From Bubalus kerabau (taxonomy: Eukaryota; Chordata; Mammalia; Artiodactyla; Bovidae): a stretch of 64,000 nucleotides of DNA. The stretch's first letter is position 1; every line of letters starts with the position of its first letter. Both the position numbers and the translations under genes were made by a program. The DNA lies in the NCBI RefSeq assembly GCF_029407905.1, contig NC_073635.1, forward strand, positions 36,385,501 to 36,449,500, read 5' to 3'. Positions 28,401-34,298 of this stretch are shown here, piece after piece. Below the pieces are notes generated by a model. It worked only from the letters and a program-made list of their open reading frames with translations, had not been told where the DNA came from and searched no databases.

Positions 28401-31400
28401 ACACCTGCTACACCATGGATGAACCTTGAAGACGTTATGCTGAGTGAAATAACTGTTTGATTCCACTTACGTGAGGCAAATACTTAGAGATAGAGAGTAG
28501 AAAGGTGGGGCCAGCAGCTGGAGGACGTTGTTGTTCAGTGAGGACAGAGCCTCAGTTTGGGAAAATGGAAAGTTCTAGGGGTCTGTTTCACAACAATGGG
28601 AATTAATTTAGCACTCCCAATGTGTACGTTTAAAAACAATGAACAGGGTAAGCTTTATTAGTTTTTTTTTTTACCATAATAAAAAAAATTCACTTACTGG
28701 AGGTCTTCTGCCATGACTAGTTTTCACAGCTTGCTGAAAGGCTGCGTCATTCTCCAATTCCTAAAACAAAATGGCAAATTTAACATTCAATGTGAGGTGA
28801 CAAATTTTAAAAAATGTTTAACCACTACTGTTTGGTGTTCAGGGTCCTCTAGGATCCATCTTTCCCCATCTGCTGACGTCCACATAGGGCTCAAGGACTC
28901 CTGTCCTCAACTTCCCCTTTACAGGACACGAAATACCAAAAGCCCTCTCTCCCTTGGGGAGAGGAGCACTGACAATCTAGTCAAGTGCAAGGACACGTCA
29001 CTGGCTACTGGCTCAATGGGTACTGTCAGCGTGCCTGGTCCCAAGATCAAGTCTTTCTTGTCTCTCTCTTCCAAGTCAGTGGAGCAGCAAGAACAGAGAA
29101 TCACCCCCTCTGTCCTTTCTCCCTCCTCTCTTCTTCCATATCCTGGGCTGTGGCTACTAGCCTTACCTGAGAAGCTGAGGACAGAAAAAGCTGCATCCTC
29201 TCCCAGAAATTGGGCAAACTCTCTTGTTTCATCTCCCAAGTGAAAATGGTTTTTCATCTCAGGGACAGGTAAAGTCTGAGACTCAGACTGGAGCCAGCTG
29301 AGGCTCCACTGGGTCCAACCTGTCATGCTTTGGAACGAAAGGCTCAGCTGACATAAAACGTTACTGTGCTTTGCTGATTCCTGACCCGTGCTCACATTCT
29401 CCCTCAGGAACCTGAGGAAAGTCACATTAGTCAGGGGCAAGTTACCAGGGCTCCCAGGTTTCCTGGACAAAATGCTATTTTCCAACTGCCAGCATAACCA
29501 GCCTTTGCCTCTAGCTCCTTCACCACCACAAGCTCTGGGTCCAGCCCTCTATAAACATCAGTGCACACTTCTCACACTCGCCTCTGACTCACTCCAGTCT
29601 ACTTCCCACAGAAATATACTTGCCGATTACTAAAAAACAAACAATACACTAAAAAAAAAAAAAAAAAATAGAGTCAGTATCAATTAGCTTTTTAAAACCC
29701 TGGAGACAATGTGTTTTTATTACCAGGATGTACTTTACACATGAACAAAATACAATGTACTTTAAACATGATTATGCACAAGCATTTTTTAGTTTTACTT
29801 CAAATAATCTTTATAACCTTCCATATCAACTACATAAAATGAAGTAAGTACAACACTGCTATATTTAAAATGTATAACCAACAAGGCCCTACTGTGTAGC
29901 ACATGGAACTCTGCTCAATGTTATGTGGCAGCCTGGATGGGAGATGGGTTGAGGGGGGAGAATGGATACATGTATATGTATGGCTGAGTCCCTTCAAAAG
30001 AAAAAAAAAAAAAATGAAGTAAGTACACAAATCTCACTCAGCCATAGAAACCAGGCAACTTTCATATGAGTATAAGCCAAGGGCTCCCTGGGCACACCTT
30101 TTAGGAAAAAGAAGTCTAATATTCCTATATTATTAGTAAAATTCAATTAATCAACTCAAAAAAGTCTAACTAAATGATAAACTAAAACCTATCAACAAAT
30201 TCTCCAATTACAAATACCAAACTAACACAACTTTTGTCATTTCTTTTCCTTTGTTCATGATTTGATTAACAATCTGCATAATCTATGAACACCTTAGCAA
30301 CTGTTTCAAGTAATTCAGTTATATATTAACTTCTTCCAATTAATTAAAATAAAAGGAAACCATGAGTAAACCAAATTTTTATTTTTCTGTGTAATTTACT
30401 TTTGTGTATGATATTCTGAATATTTGCTTCAAGTTATTAATAGATAATGAAGCCACATTGTAATGACCTGAAGTTAGGAAGTTTATCTGATATTATTAAA
30501 AGCAATTATGATGATCATTTTTGCACTTGTGGGACTCTACCCAAGAAATGTTTGATCACAAGGTAAAAAATTACTTATGCATAAAATTGTTCATTGTGTT
30601 ATTGTTATTAATAGGGACAGAAAACTATAAATAACTATCCTATAGTCAGAAAGTAATCAATTGTATATAGTCAGTATTATGCAGCCATTAAAACTATATT
30701 TAAACTTTTAGTATCATGAGATATTGTTTATGACATGGCCGAAAATAGATAAGCAAACAGAAAAGTAACTGTCAGTTCAATTCCAAACATTCTAAAAGAA
30801 AATTCTATGTATATGCATGAAGGAAAGACAAACAAAACATTAGCAGTAGTTATTTCTGAGTGGTGGGATTATGGACAATTTTGTTTTCCAACAATGGGCA
30901 TATGTATTTTTTATACATGTAACTTTTATAACTGGGAGAAAGGGAAAGATTCAATGGCTTTCATAATTAACACTAACTTAGGAAAATGCCCATGTTTTAA
31001 TACATATTTTTAAAAATTAGTCTGTATAATCATATCCATGTATACAGATGTTTGTATTAAATATATAGGGAGGGACACACCTATCTATATAAAAAGACAA
31101 GGAACACAGCAAAACATGGGTGCTATGACCTGCTACAGTACAGGTCATCACCAGGTAACAGTATTTGTCATTTTATTTTTTTCCCGAATCTTCTGTATTT
31201 TTCAAATTTTCTATGATAAATAGTATCTCCTAGATTTTTATTTCATACAGAGTAAATGAATAGTTTCTATTTTCTCTTCTTGCTTTCTAAGTCTCAAATT
31301 CACAAACCATCATTCTTCTCCAGAGGAAAAAACTTCAAAAATGACTGAAAGCCATATGAAAAACTCGAGAATAGAATGTAAGTTCCTAAATTAAAGTCCT

Positions 31401-32380
31401 CTGAATGCTAATATTTGATTCTCACATACTAGCAAGAAAATTTAATGCTCACATCCTTCATCCTTAAATTGTTTCACACACTAATTCAAGGTAAATTTAT
31501 AAAGCAGCTTCTTTTGGTTTTTGTCTTTTACAATTTGGAAACTGTAACTCTCACAATGTAAACAGATTTAAAATAATCAAATAATTGTCTTAATAACAAT
31601 TTCATCCTATAATTAGTATACCACTAATTTATAAGCAGATATAGGCTTGTTGACATAAGTTGACATTCATAAAAGGAAAAAAGCAGGTTACAAAACAGTA
31701 CACATAGTATGATACCATTGTCTCCAAAAACATATAGACATACAGTGTACATATATATACACACACACATATATTTCTGCATAGGCAAACATTTAGCATT
31801 AAGCACTGTAACTCAGTTGATGTTTATCTCTGGGTGGTGACAGTTTCTATGATTTTAATTTTTTCTTTTATTCTCTAGTTTTTCTATAAAATACTTGTAT
31901 AATTCAATTCAAAGAAGAAAAATAACTCTACATGACATTTCAAATTTAGGGCATTAAAAAAACCGATTTTAGGCACCTCAAGGGATCTAAGTCTTTTAAC
32001 ATACATATTCAGATAACTAGTGCAAAAGAATACAAGAATATAATTGATCCGAATTCTTTTCCATAACATTTTTTTTACATCTCTATGCTTTTCCCTTCTG
32101 CTGCGATTATTACTATTGGTAGAAGTTAGTACAGTCTTTAGTAATAGAACTTTTCTAGGCTTTTAATCAACTTAACTTAATCTAAAGCATAATATAGCAG
32201 AACCATCAAATCCAAAATTTTCACAAACCAGCTGGTTAGCAAAGACCAAAGTAAAAACCAATGAAACAATTTTTTTTGTTTTACCTCAGTATCATAGGTT
32301 GGATTGTAGTCATTATAGCCAGAATAAAGATCATCTTCATCTGTTTCTGGGGCCAGGTGTACATTTTGCATCATTTGTAC
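1334..32380 (-). CDS. IFT88: IFT88 (intraflagellar transport 88, TPR protein), N-terminal half, 14 coding exons
   Basis: IFT88 is a core IFT-B subunit. It is a tetratricopeptide-repeat scaffold that carries cargo along the ciliary axoneme and is needed to build cilia (known for the family; mouse Tg737/polaris). The window shows its N-terminal half on the minus strand, from exon 32285-32380 (MMQNVHLAPETDEDDLYSGY) to exon 1334-1433. Joining 14 exons gives about 434 residues counted from MMQ, with every junction GT-AG and phase-compatible. Residues 1-160 are acidic or low-complexity linker. TPR-like helix pairs follow at about 199-345 (exons 14404-14506, 13906-14020, 9411-9642) and resume in 1334-1433. 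The human protein is about 824-833 residues, so the C-terminal half lies off the left edge. The human long form has an extra short N-terminal peptide encoded upstream; I did not find that exon. No frameshift or stop was seen, so the gene appears intact. Introns carry BovB, L1 and SINE copies. Confidence 0.96.
1468..1642 (+). repeat. CHR-type tRNA-derived SINE
   Basis: The head gacttcccaggtggtacagt, body and tail (gcagccaaataaataga) match the cetartiodactyl tRNA SINE. Confidence 0.8.
1821..1907 (-). CDS. IFT88: IFT88 coding exon 13
   Basis: 87 nt. It completes Arg372, encodes KAMAEKYIMTAAKLIAPVIE then TSFAVGYD, and ends with two bases of Trp401. Acceptor is gatgtag; donor is gtaaga. The intron to the previous exon is about 6.5 kb and holds BovB copy A. 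Confidence 0.95.
1982..5112 (+). mobile_element. BovB (RTE) LINE copy A, nearly full coding span, decayed
   Basis: RTE-clade non-LTR retrotransposon whose intact form encodes an AP-type endonuclease and a reverse transcriptase. Here the endonuclease part (from about 2120) and RT part (to about 4450) are readable in pieces but broken by many stops and frameshifts. Recognisable pieces are YYCGQESFRRNGVALIVNKR (EN, about 2255), KGVHQGCILSPCLFNLY (RT, about 3985) and a YADN variant of the YADD box (about 4120). It is interrupted by a Bov-tA SINE at 4637-4839. The 3' end is the repeated ctgaa motif at 5112. It lies antisense to IFT88. Confidence 0.93.
4637..4839 (+). repeat. Bov-tA SINE inserted in BovB copy A
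   Basis: tRNA-Glu-like head (ggcttccctggtggctcag) with box B gggttcgatccc, then the Bov-A unit. It is flanked by a 13-14 bp target duplication (tattcattggaagg) at 4623-4636 and 4840-4853. Confidence 0.93.
5113..5627 (+). mobile_element. BovB 5'-truncated copy A2, abutting copy A
   Basis: A second BovB 3' third (from the ctccttggaagaaaagct region) starts directly where copy A ends and finishes with actgaacaacaacaataaca. Confidence 0.88.
5628..5914. other. IFT88 intron, no recognised element
   Basis: Mixed-composition sequence with no exon or repeat that I recognise. Confidence 0.4.
5915..6165 (-). repeat. L1 3'-end fragment, antisense
   Basis: The ttatggctaaataatatttc... tccattcatgttgtgaacat pattern is the reverse of a mammalian L1 3' region. 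Diverged. Confidence 0.7.
6345..6467 (+). repeat. CHR-type SINE
   Basis: Contains ggttagggttctgggttttc and a box-B-like ggttcaattcc, and ends in an A tract. Confidence 0.7.
6484..6517. repeat. Low-complexity G(14), (TG)n, (TA)n run
   Basis: A run of 14 G followed by (TG)6 and a short TA tract, at the junction between a SINE tail and an L1 fragment. Confidence 0.9.
6518..6765 (+). repeat. L1 3'-end fragment, sense
   Basis: atggaatattactcagccat, then gcagcaacacggatggacct, then a gtggaatctaaaaaaatgat segment: typical 3' region of an artiodactyl L1. Confidence 0.85.
6766..7347. other. IFT88 intron, no recognised element
   Basis: No exon, RNA gene or confidently recognised repeat. Confidence 0.4.
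7348..7575 (+). repeat. Bov-tA SINE
   Basis: Diverged head (gctcccccggtgactctagt), box B region, then gcctggagaatccccacgga and the Bov-A unit, ending gcgacttagcatgcatg. Confidence 0.88.
7576..7944 (+). repeat. L1 3'-end fragment, sense
   Basis: caatggaatattattcagcc through ggtggctgccagggactgg to a ttttaccatgatttaaaaaa tail: L1M-type 3' region. Confidence 0.8.
7945..8414. other. IFT88 intron, no recognised element
   Basis: AT-rich. It contains only the splice donor side of exon 12 at its right border. Confidence 0.4.
8415..8485 (-). CDS. IFT88: IFT88 coding exon 12
   Basis: 71 nt. It encodes DDPHTNLVIEAIKNDHLRQM then ERE (residues 349-371) plus two bases of Arg372. Acceptor is cccccag; donor is gtaata. 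Confidence 0.95.
8893..9015 (-). repeat. MIR SINE, antisense
   Basis: Pattern ttactatgttccaggatta... ctcattcgatcctcacaacc matches the reverse of the MIR 3' half. The surrounding 8486-8892 and 9016-9410 have no recognised element. Confidence 0.75.
9411..9642 (-). CDS. IFT88: IFT88 coding exon 11 (two TPRs)
   Basis: 232 nt, the largest exon seen. It encodes residues 271-348, starting IKIMQNIGVTFIKTGQYSDA and ending EIDEDDKYISPS. It holds two TPR-like helix pairs. One extra Asp in the EDEDD-type acidic patch relative to human is likely tolerated. Acceptor is tttcag; donor is gtgagt. Confidence 0.97.
9765..10434 (-). repeat. L1 3'-half fragment, antisense
   Basis: The region holds ttttacacattataaaattc, ctagacattgcatgtgaatg, gctgaatagtattctacagc and atgaataattctgctacaaa, all reverse L1M 3' text. 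It is cut on the right by BovB copy B. Confidence 0.8.
10435..12110 (+). mobile_element. BovB (RTE) LINE copy B, RT half, best preserved
   Basis: 5'-truncated BovB lacking the endonuclease. Reading frame 10440-11954 is continuous except for one TAG at 11010-11012, inside the conserved Tyr-Phe-Cys-Phe stretch of the RT palm. The catalytic YADD box lies at about 11325, preceded by GVHQGCILSPCLFNLYAEY (about 11190). The frame ends at a TGA (11952-11954) where related copies read Arg, consistent with CpG decay. The 3' end is ctgaactgaactgaactga at 12110. It lies antisense in an IFT88 intron between coding exons 10 and 11. Confidence 0.95.
12185..12345 (-). repeat. L2 LINE 3'-end-like fragment
   Basis: tctggaatgccatctctgtc, then caactcaagtgtacctcctt and aagcctttcctgacc match the Leu/Pro-rich L2 3' consensus pattern. 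Strand is uncertain. Confidence 0.55.
12346..13130 (+). mobile_element. BovB copy C, 5'-truncated
   Basis: Starts in the RT region just before YADD (aatatcaataacctcagata) and runs to the gaactgaactgaa 3' end. A frame at 12389-12979 is open for 196 codons with a short deletion relative to other copies (LWCWRVPWTAKRSNQS). Confidence 0.93.
13131..13905. other. IFT88 intron, no recognised element
   Basis: Mostly single-copy-looking AT-rich sequence next to coding exon 10. Confidence 0.4.
13906..14020 (-). CDS. IFT88: IFT88 coding exon 10 (TPR)
   Basis: 115 nt. It completes Gly233, encodes RLKVNMGNIYLKQRNYSKAI then KFYRMALDQIPSVHKEM, and ends with two bases of Arg271. This is a canonical TPR unit (N-G-Y-A-Y spacing). 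Acceptor is aattag; donor is gtaagt. Confidence 0.96.
14404..14506 (-). CDS. IFT88: IFT88 coding exon 9 (TPR)
   Basis: 103 nt. It encodes VLFNLASQYSANEMYAEALN then TYQVIVKNKMFSNA (residues 199-232) plus one base of Gly233. The pattern of Ala, Tyr and Ala with paired amphipathic helices is a TPR unit. Acceptor is ccttag; donor is gtaggt. Confidence 0.96.
14507..15732. other. IFT88 intron 8-9, no recognised element
   Basis: AT-rich with several homopolymer runs (T10 at about 15200). I see no repeat family or exon. Confidence 0.4.
15733..15837 (-). CDS. IFT88: IFT88 coding exon 8
   Basis: 105 nt, phase 0. It encodes ALEKAKDAGRKERVLVRQRE and ends NLDLTYS (residues 164-198). Acceptor is gtttcag; donor is gtaagtac. 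Highly conserved. Confidence 0.96.
16152..16362 (+). repeat. Bov-tA SINE
   Basis: Head gggcttccctggtggcccag, box B gagttcaatcactgg, then the Bov-A unit, ending gagcgactaaaactttcac. Confidence 0.9.
16363..17163. other. IFT88 intron 7-8, no recognised element
   Basis: A 100-codon minus-strand frame at 16598-16900 has no recognisable domain. Otherwise AT-rich intron. Confidence 0.4.
17164..17254 (-). CDS. IFT88: IFT88 coding exon 7
   Basis: 91 nt. The first base completes Ser133, then 30 codons start PEEKIRQLEKKVNELVEESC and end CGDLKL (residues 134-163). The helical, charged pattern fits the start of the TPR-adjacent region. Acceptor is ttaacag; donor is gtaagt. Confidence 0.95.
17470..17830 (-). 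repeat. MIR SINE, antisense, split by a CHR SINE
   Basis: MIR text on both sides (gtcacttaatcttcat... cagggaaactgaggtttaca, then gagatcatacagctggtaag). It is interrupted at 17611-17735. Confidence 0.75.
17611..17735 (+). repeat. CHR-type SINE inserted in MIR
   Basis: ggcagtccagtggttaggac, box B ggttcaatctc, and a tail of aaaaaaagaaagaaagaaag. Imperfect flanking taagta repeats. Confidence 0.75.
17955..18067 (-). repeat. CHR-type SINE, reverse
   Basis: Reverse CHR: ttttttgtggccaaggagca... ctaatcactggaccacaaca... gaactcccc. Confidence 0.7.
18068..19462. other. IFT88 intron 6-7, no recognised element
   Basis: No repeat family recognised. 18590-18860 is locally GC-richer with short frames on both strands but no conserved protein. 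Confidence 0.4.
19463..19532 (-). CDS. IFT88: IFT88 coding exon 6
   Basis: 70 nt. It completes Gly110, encodes SAFDPLGQSWGPAPPLEARS then ED, and ends with two bases of Ser133. Acceptor is gtcccag; donor is gtatgc. Its C-terminal part differs noticeably from the lysine-rich human sequence, but frame and phase are kept. Confidence 0.92.
19533..20193. other. IFT88 intron 5-6, no recognised element
   Basis: AT-rich. It includes a tiny two-unit ccctaa-type stretch at about 20065, far too short to be a telomeric repeat. Confidence 0.4.
20194..20257 (-). CDS. IFT88: IFT88 coding exon 5
   Basis: 64 nt: 21 codons DGVTRPMTAVRAAGFTKGAL and R (residues 89-109), plus the first base of a Gly codon completed by the next exon. 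Acceptor is cctaag. The donor gtttgt is weaker than consensus. Confidence 0.93.
20840..20893 (-). CDS. IFT88: IFT88 coding exon 4
   Basis: 54 nt, phase 0. It encodes SKTSLASSMGRPMTGAIQ (residues 71-88), nearly identical to human. Acceptor is cactag; donor is gtatcc. Confidence 0.94.
21057..21215 (+). repeat. hAT-like nonautonomous DNA transposon relic
   Basis: The aggcatcagcaaactacatc... tatctctggctgcc... gctcttcacagaaaagct pattern resembles the common mammalian element starting with ggtcagcaaacta. Strongly diverged. Confidence 0.45.
21216..21985. other. IFT88 intron 3-4, no recognised element
   Basis: AT-rich sequence up to the donor of coding exon 3. Confidence 0.4.
21986..22042 (-). CDS. 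IFT88: IFT88 coding exon 3
   Basis: 57 nt, phase 0. It encodes ITAKIPSTAVSRPVATGYG (residues 52-70). Acceptor is ccccaag; donor is gtatgt. The segment is basic and Ser/Thr-rich and fits the disordered N-terminal region of IFT88. Confidence 0.93.
22153..22185. repeat. Perfect 14-bp inverted repeat
   Basis: Arms 22153-22166 and 22172-22185 are exact reverse complements with a 5-nt loop (ctttt), about 110 bases upstream (transcription sense) of IFT88 coding exon 3. Confidence 0.9.
22350..22472 (+). repeat. MIR SINE, sense
   Basis: actggatctggagtcaggga, gggtttgaatctcagctct and tttacctctctgaaca match the MIR 5' half. Confidence 0.75.
22950..23560 (+). repeat. Possible HAL1/L1M-type 5' or ORF1 relic
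   Basis: tgtctggcattcagtctaaa followed by A-rich text with gaaaagac-like units resembles old L1/HAL1 regions. Family not certain. Confidence 0.35.
24110..24335 (+). repeat. L2-like fragment
   Basis: Pattern gagcctttcctcacatactt... aattataatatgccttgtaa resembles an L2 3' region. Diverged. Confidence 0.4.
24541..24612. repeat. Two perfect tandem 36-bp units, each a hairpin
   Basis: Unit 24541-24576 is repeated exactly at 24577-24612. Inside each is an inverted repeat (atagtgatttg / caaatcactat, arms 24549-24559 and 24569-24579, 9-nt loop). The second unit pairs over 10 bp. Confidence 0.95.
24640..24911 (-). repeat. Bov-A2 SINE (dimer), reverse
   Basis: Two Bov-A units separated by the aaagtgaaagtgaagt linker. 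A 12-bp target duplication (cacttattcact) lies at 24628-24639 and 24912-24923. Confidence 0.95.
25100..25690 (+). repeat. Possible LTR-type repeat
   Basis: The composition, an aataaa at about 25524 followed by ttctttgagtcttttcagaa, and the ending around 25670 resemble a MaLR/ERV LTR 3' part. No terminal repeats confirmed. Confidence 0.3.
25691..26420. other. IFT88 intron 2-3, no recognised element
   Basis: GC-richer on the left, AT-rich on the right. Short frames only. Confidence 0.4.
26534..27276 (+). mobile_element. CHR-type SINE interrupted by an antisense L1 fragment
   Basis: The SINE head (gaacttccctggtggtccag, 26534-26575) and SINE body/tail (about 27058-27276, ggggacacgggttcgatcc... 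agccaaatataaataaatt) are separated by L1 sequence. A 14-bp target duplication (aagatatctatatt) flanks the complex at 26520-26533 and 27276-27289. Confidence 0.88.
26577..27046 (-). repeat. L1 ORF2 fragment, antisense, inside the SINE
   Basis: Reverse L1 ORF2 text (gttgatccattctcaaattc... aatcccacttggtcatagtg... tgcctggctttggtatcag). It is followed on the plus strand by an 11-A run at 27050-27060, so the A run lies on the wrong side for a normal L1 insertion. Confidence 0.85.
28698..28760 (-). CDS. IFT88: IFT88 coding exon 2
   Basis: 63 nt, phase 0. It encodes ELENDAAFQQAVKTSHGRRP and one more Pro (residues 31-51). Acceptor is gttttag; donor is gtaagtg. The donor is followed almost at once by a T-rich run (minus strand) contributed by the A-tail of an L1. 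Confidence 0.95.
28761..29854. other. IFT88 intron 1-2, no recognised element
   Basis: 28800-29640 is unusually non-repetitive and open in several frames (up to 188 codons on the minus strand), but I recognise no protein. An A(18) run lies at about 29650. Confidence 0.4.
29855..30015 (+). repeat. L1 3'-UTR fragment
   Basis: aaccaacaaggccctactgt, gtagcacatggaactctgct and an A-rich tail match an artiodactyl L1 3' end. Confidence 0.7.
30016..32284. other. IFT88 intron 1-2, AT-rich with two relics of one unknown old repeat
   Basis: Two stretches share a motif, ttatttctgagtggtgggat (about 30850) and ttatctctgggtggtgac (about 31830), and similar flanks. This suggests two copies of an old interspersed repeat I cannot name. 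No exon seen. Confidence 0.4.
32285..32380 (-). CDS. IFT88: IFT88 coding exon 1 (first recognised)
   Basis: The minus-strand exon is bounded by acceptor ...catag and donor gtaaaa. It encodes VQ then MMQNVHLAPETDEDDLYSGY and on to YDTE, 32 in-frame codons. The tandem Met (32374) is the likely start of the shorter isoform. The VQ codons show the frame is open upstream, as in the human long isoform. Confidence 0.95.
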
Positions 32381-33046
32381 CTATGAAAAATCACTGTTGT
32401 AAATGTATTCTTGAAATAATTCTTAATTGAAATAAAGTGTAACTATTAACAACCTTTCTGGTCAAATTTATGTCTACATATGTTTATGGCTTAAACGTTT
32501 TTTGTGTCAAATTCTTAAAACGAGGTATCAAAACAGACACACAAGTCAATGGAACAGAACAGAGAGGCCCCAATAAACCTGTGCATTTAAAGTCAATTAA
32601 TTTATGACAAGGGACCCAAAAATAAACAATGGAGAAAGGATAGTCTCTTCAATAAATGGTGTTGGGAAAAACAGACAGCCACGTTCAAAAAAATACATCT
32701 GGGCCCTTACCTTATACCATATACAAAAATCAATGTGAAATGAGCATAAGACTTGAAACCATAAAACTTGTACAAGTAAACATAGATGGTAGGTGCCTTG
32801 ACATCGGTTTTGACGATATCTCTTTTGGAATTGACACCAAAAGAAATGACAACAAAACTAAAAATAGGTAAGTGGGACTAAATCAAACTTAAAAGTTTCT
32901 GCACAGCAAATGAAATCATCAACAAAATGAAAAGGTAATTGGGAGAAATATTTGCAAATCATGTATCTGATAAGGGGTTAATATCCAAAATATATAAAGA
33001 ACTCATGTAACTCAACAACAACAAAAACTCGATTGAAAAATGGGTA

Positions 33047-33358
33047 GAGGAGACTTCCCTGGTGATCCAGTGGCTAAGAATTTGCCTGTCAATGCAGGGG
33101 ACAAGGGTTCAATCCCTAGTCTGGGAAGATCTCACATGCCATGGAGCCTGTGCTCTAAAGCCTTTGAGCCACACCTACTGAGCCCATGTGCCACAACTAC
33201 TGAAGTTGGTGAGCTCAGAGCCTGTGCTCCGCAACAAAGAAGCTAAAGTAAGCCCATGCTACGCAAAGAAGAGCAGCCCCTGCTCACCACAGCTAGAGAA
33301 AGCCCTCACACAGTAACAAAGACCTAGGACAACCAAAAATAAATACAATATTTTAAAA
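33047..33358 (+). repeat. CHR-type SINE in L1
   Basis: Full-length tRNA SINE: gacttccctggtgatccagt to caaccaaaaataaata and an A-rich tail. Confidence 0.88.
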
Positions 33359-33894
33359 AATTGGCAGAGGACGTAAATAGACATTTTTCCAAATCAGACA
33401 ATACAGATAGTCATGAAAAGATGCTCAACCTCACTAATCATCAAGGAAATAAAATCAAAAACACAAGGAGATAGCACCTCACACTGGTTAGAATTGTTAT
33501 TGTCAAAAACACTAGAGAGAAGCATTGATGAGGATGTGGAGAAAAGGAAACCCTTGTGCACTGTTGGTAGGAATATAAGCTGATGAAGCCACTATGGAGA
33601 ACAGTATGGAGGTTCCTAAAAAATTAAAAACACAGTTACTGAATGATCTAGCAATTCCACTTCTGGGTATTTATCTGAAGCAAATGAAAACAGTAACTCA
33701 AAAAAGTATCTGCACCACTGTGTTTGCTGCATCATTACCAACAAGTAAGATATGGAAACAACCTAAGTATCCACTGATGGATGACTGGATAAAGAAAATG
33801 TGATACACAAACACATGTGCACATACACAATGGAATATTATTCAGCCCCCCAAAGGAAATTTTGCCATTATGATCATGGATGGATCTATATGGC

Positions 33895-34102
33895 ATTGTT
33901 GTTTAGTCACTAAGTAGTATCCTATTCTTTTGCAATCCCATGGACTGGAGCCCACCGGGCTCCTCTGTCCATGGGCTTTCCCAGGCAAGAATACTAGAGT
34001 GGGTTACCATTTCACTCTCCAGGGCATCTTCCTGACCTAGGGATCAAAACTGCATCTCCTGCATTGGCAGGCAGATTCTTTACCCCTGCACCACCTGGGA
34101 AG
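33895..34102 (-). repeat. Bov-tA SINE, reverse, in L1
   Basis: The reverse Bov-A unit (gtttagtcactaagtagtat) is followed by the reverse tRNA head (ccctgcaccacctgggaagc). Confidence 0.88.
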
Positions 34103-34195
34103 CTGAGAGGGCACTATGCTGAGCGAAATTAAGCCAGATAGAGAAAGACAAAAACTGCATGAACTCATTTATCTGTGGAATCTAAAAACAAAAAC

Positions 34196-34298
34196 AAGGG
34201 AATTCCCTGGCATTTCAGTGGTTAGGATTCAGTGCTGTCACTGCGGAGGGCCTGGGTTCAATACCTGGTGGATGAAATAAGATCCCACTAGCCCCATA
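34196..34298 (+). repeat. CHR-type SINE fragment
   Basis: gggaattccctggcatttca through ggttcaatacc. Truncated against BovB copy D. Confidence 0.75.

Larger units (their letters stand above)
26421..28690 (+). mobile_element. L1M-type LINE, ORF2 3' part and 3'UTR, split by nested inserts
   Basis: Sense L1 text begins at about 26421 (ggatatactgtaaactataa), is broken by a SINE complex at 26534-27276, and resumes (cagattcaatgcaatctcta) to an A-rich tail ending at about 28690. The coding region is full of stops. The tail abuts the splice donor of IFT88 exon 28698-28760. Confidence 0.9.
32524..34195 (+). mobile_element. L1 LINE, ORF2 3' part and 3'UTR, split by two SINEs
   Basis: Sense L1 text from aaaacagacacacaagtcaa through gtgttgggaaaaacagacag, ggttaatatccaaaatatat and cttctgggtatttatctgaa, to the 3' UTR near 34190. 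It is interrupted by a CHR SINE (33047-33358) and a reverse Bov-tA (33895-34102). Only short frames remain. Confidence 0.88.

Noticed and set aside
28713..29485. Overlapping 176- and 188-codon frames in an IFT88 intron
   Set aside because: Both strands are open, no recognisable protein, and the plus-strand frame starts inside the antisense of IFT88 exon 2. Probably chance.
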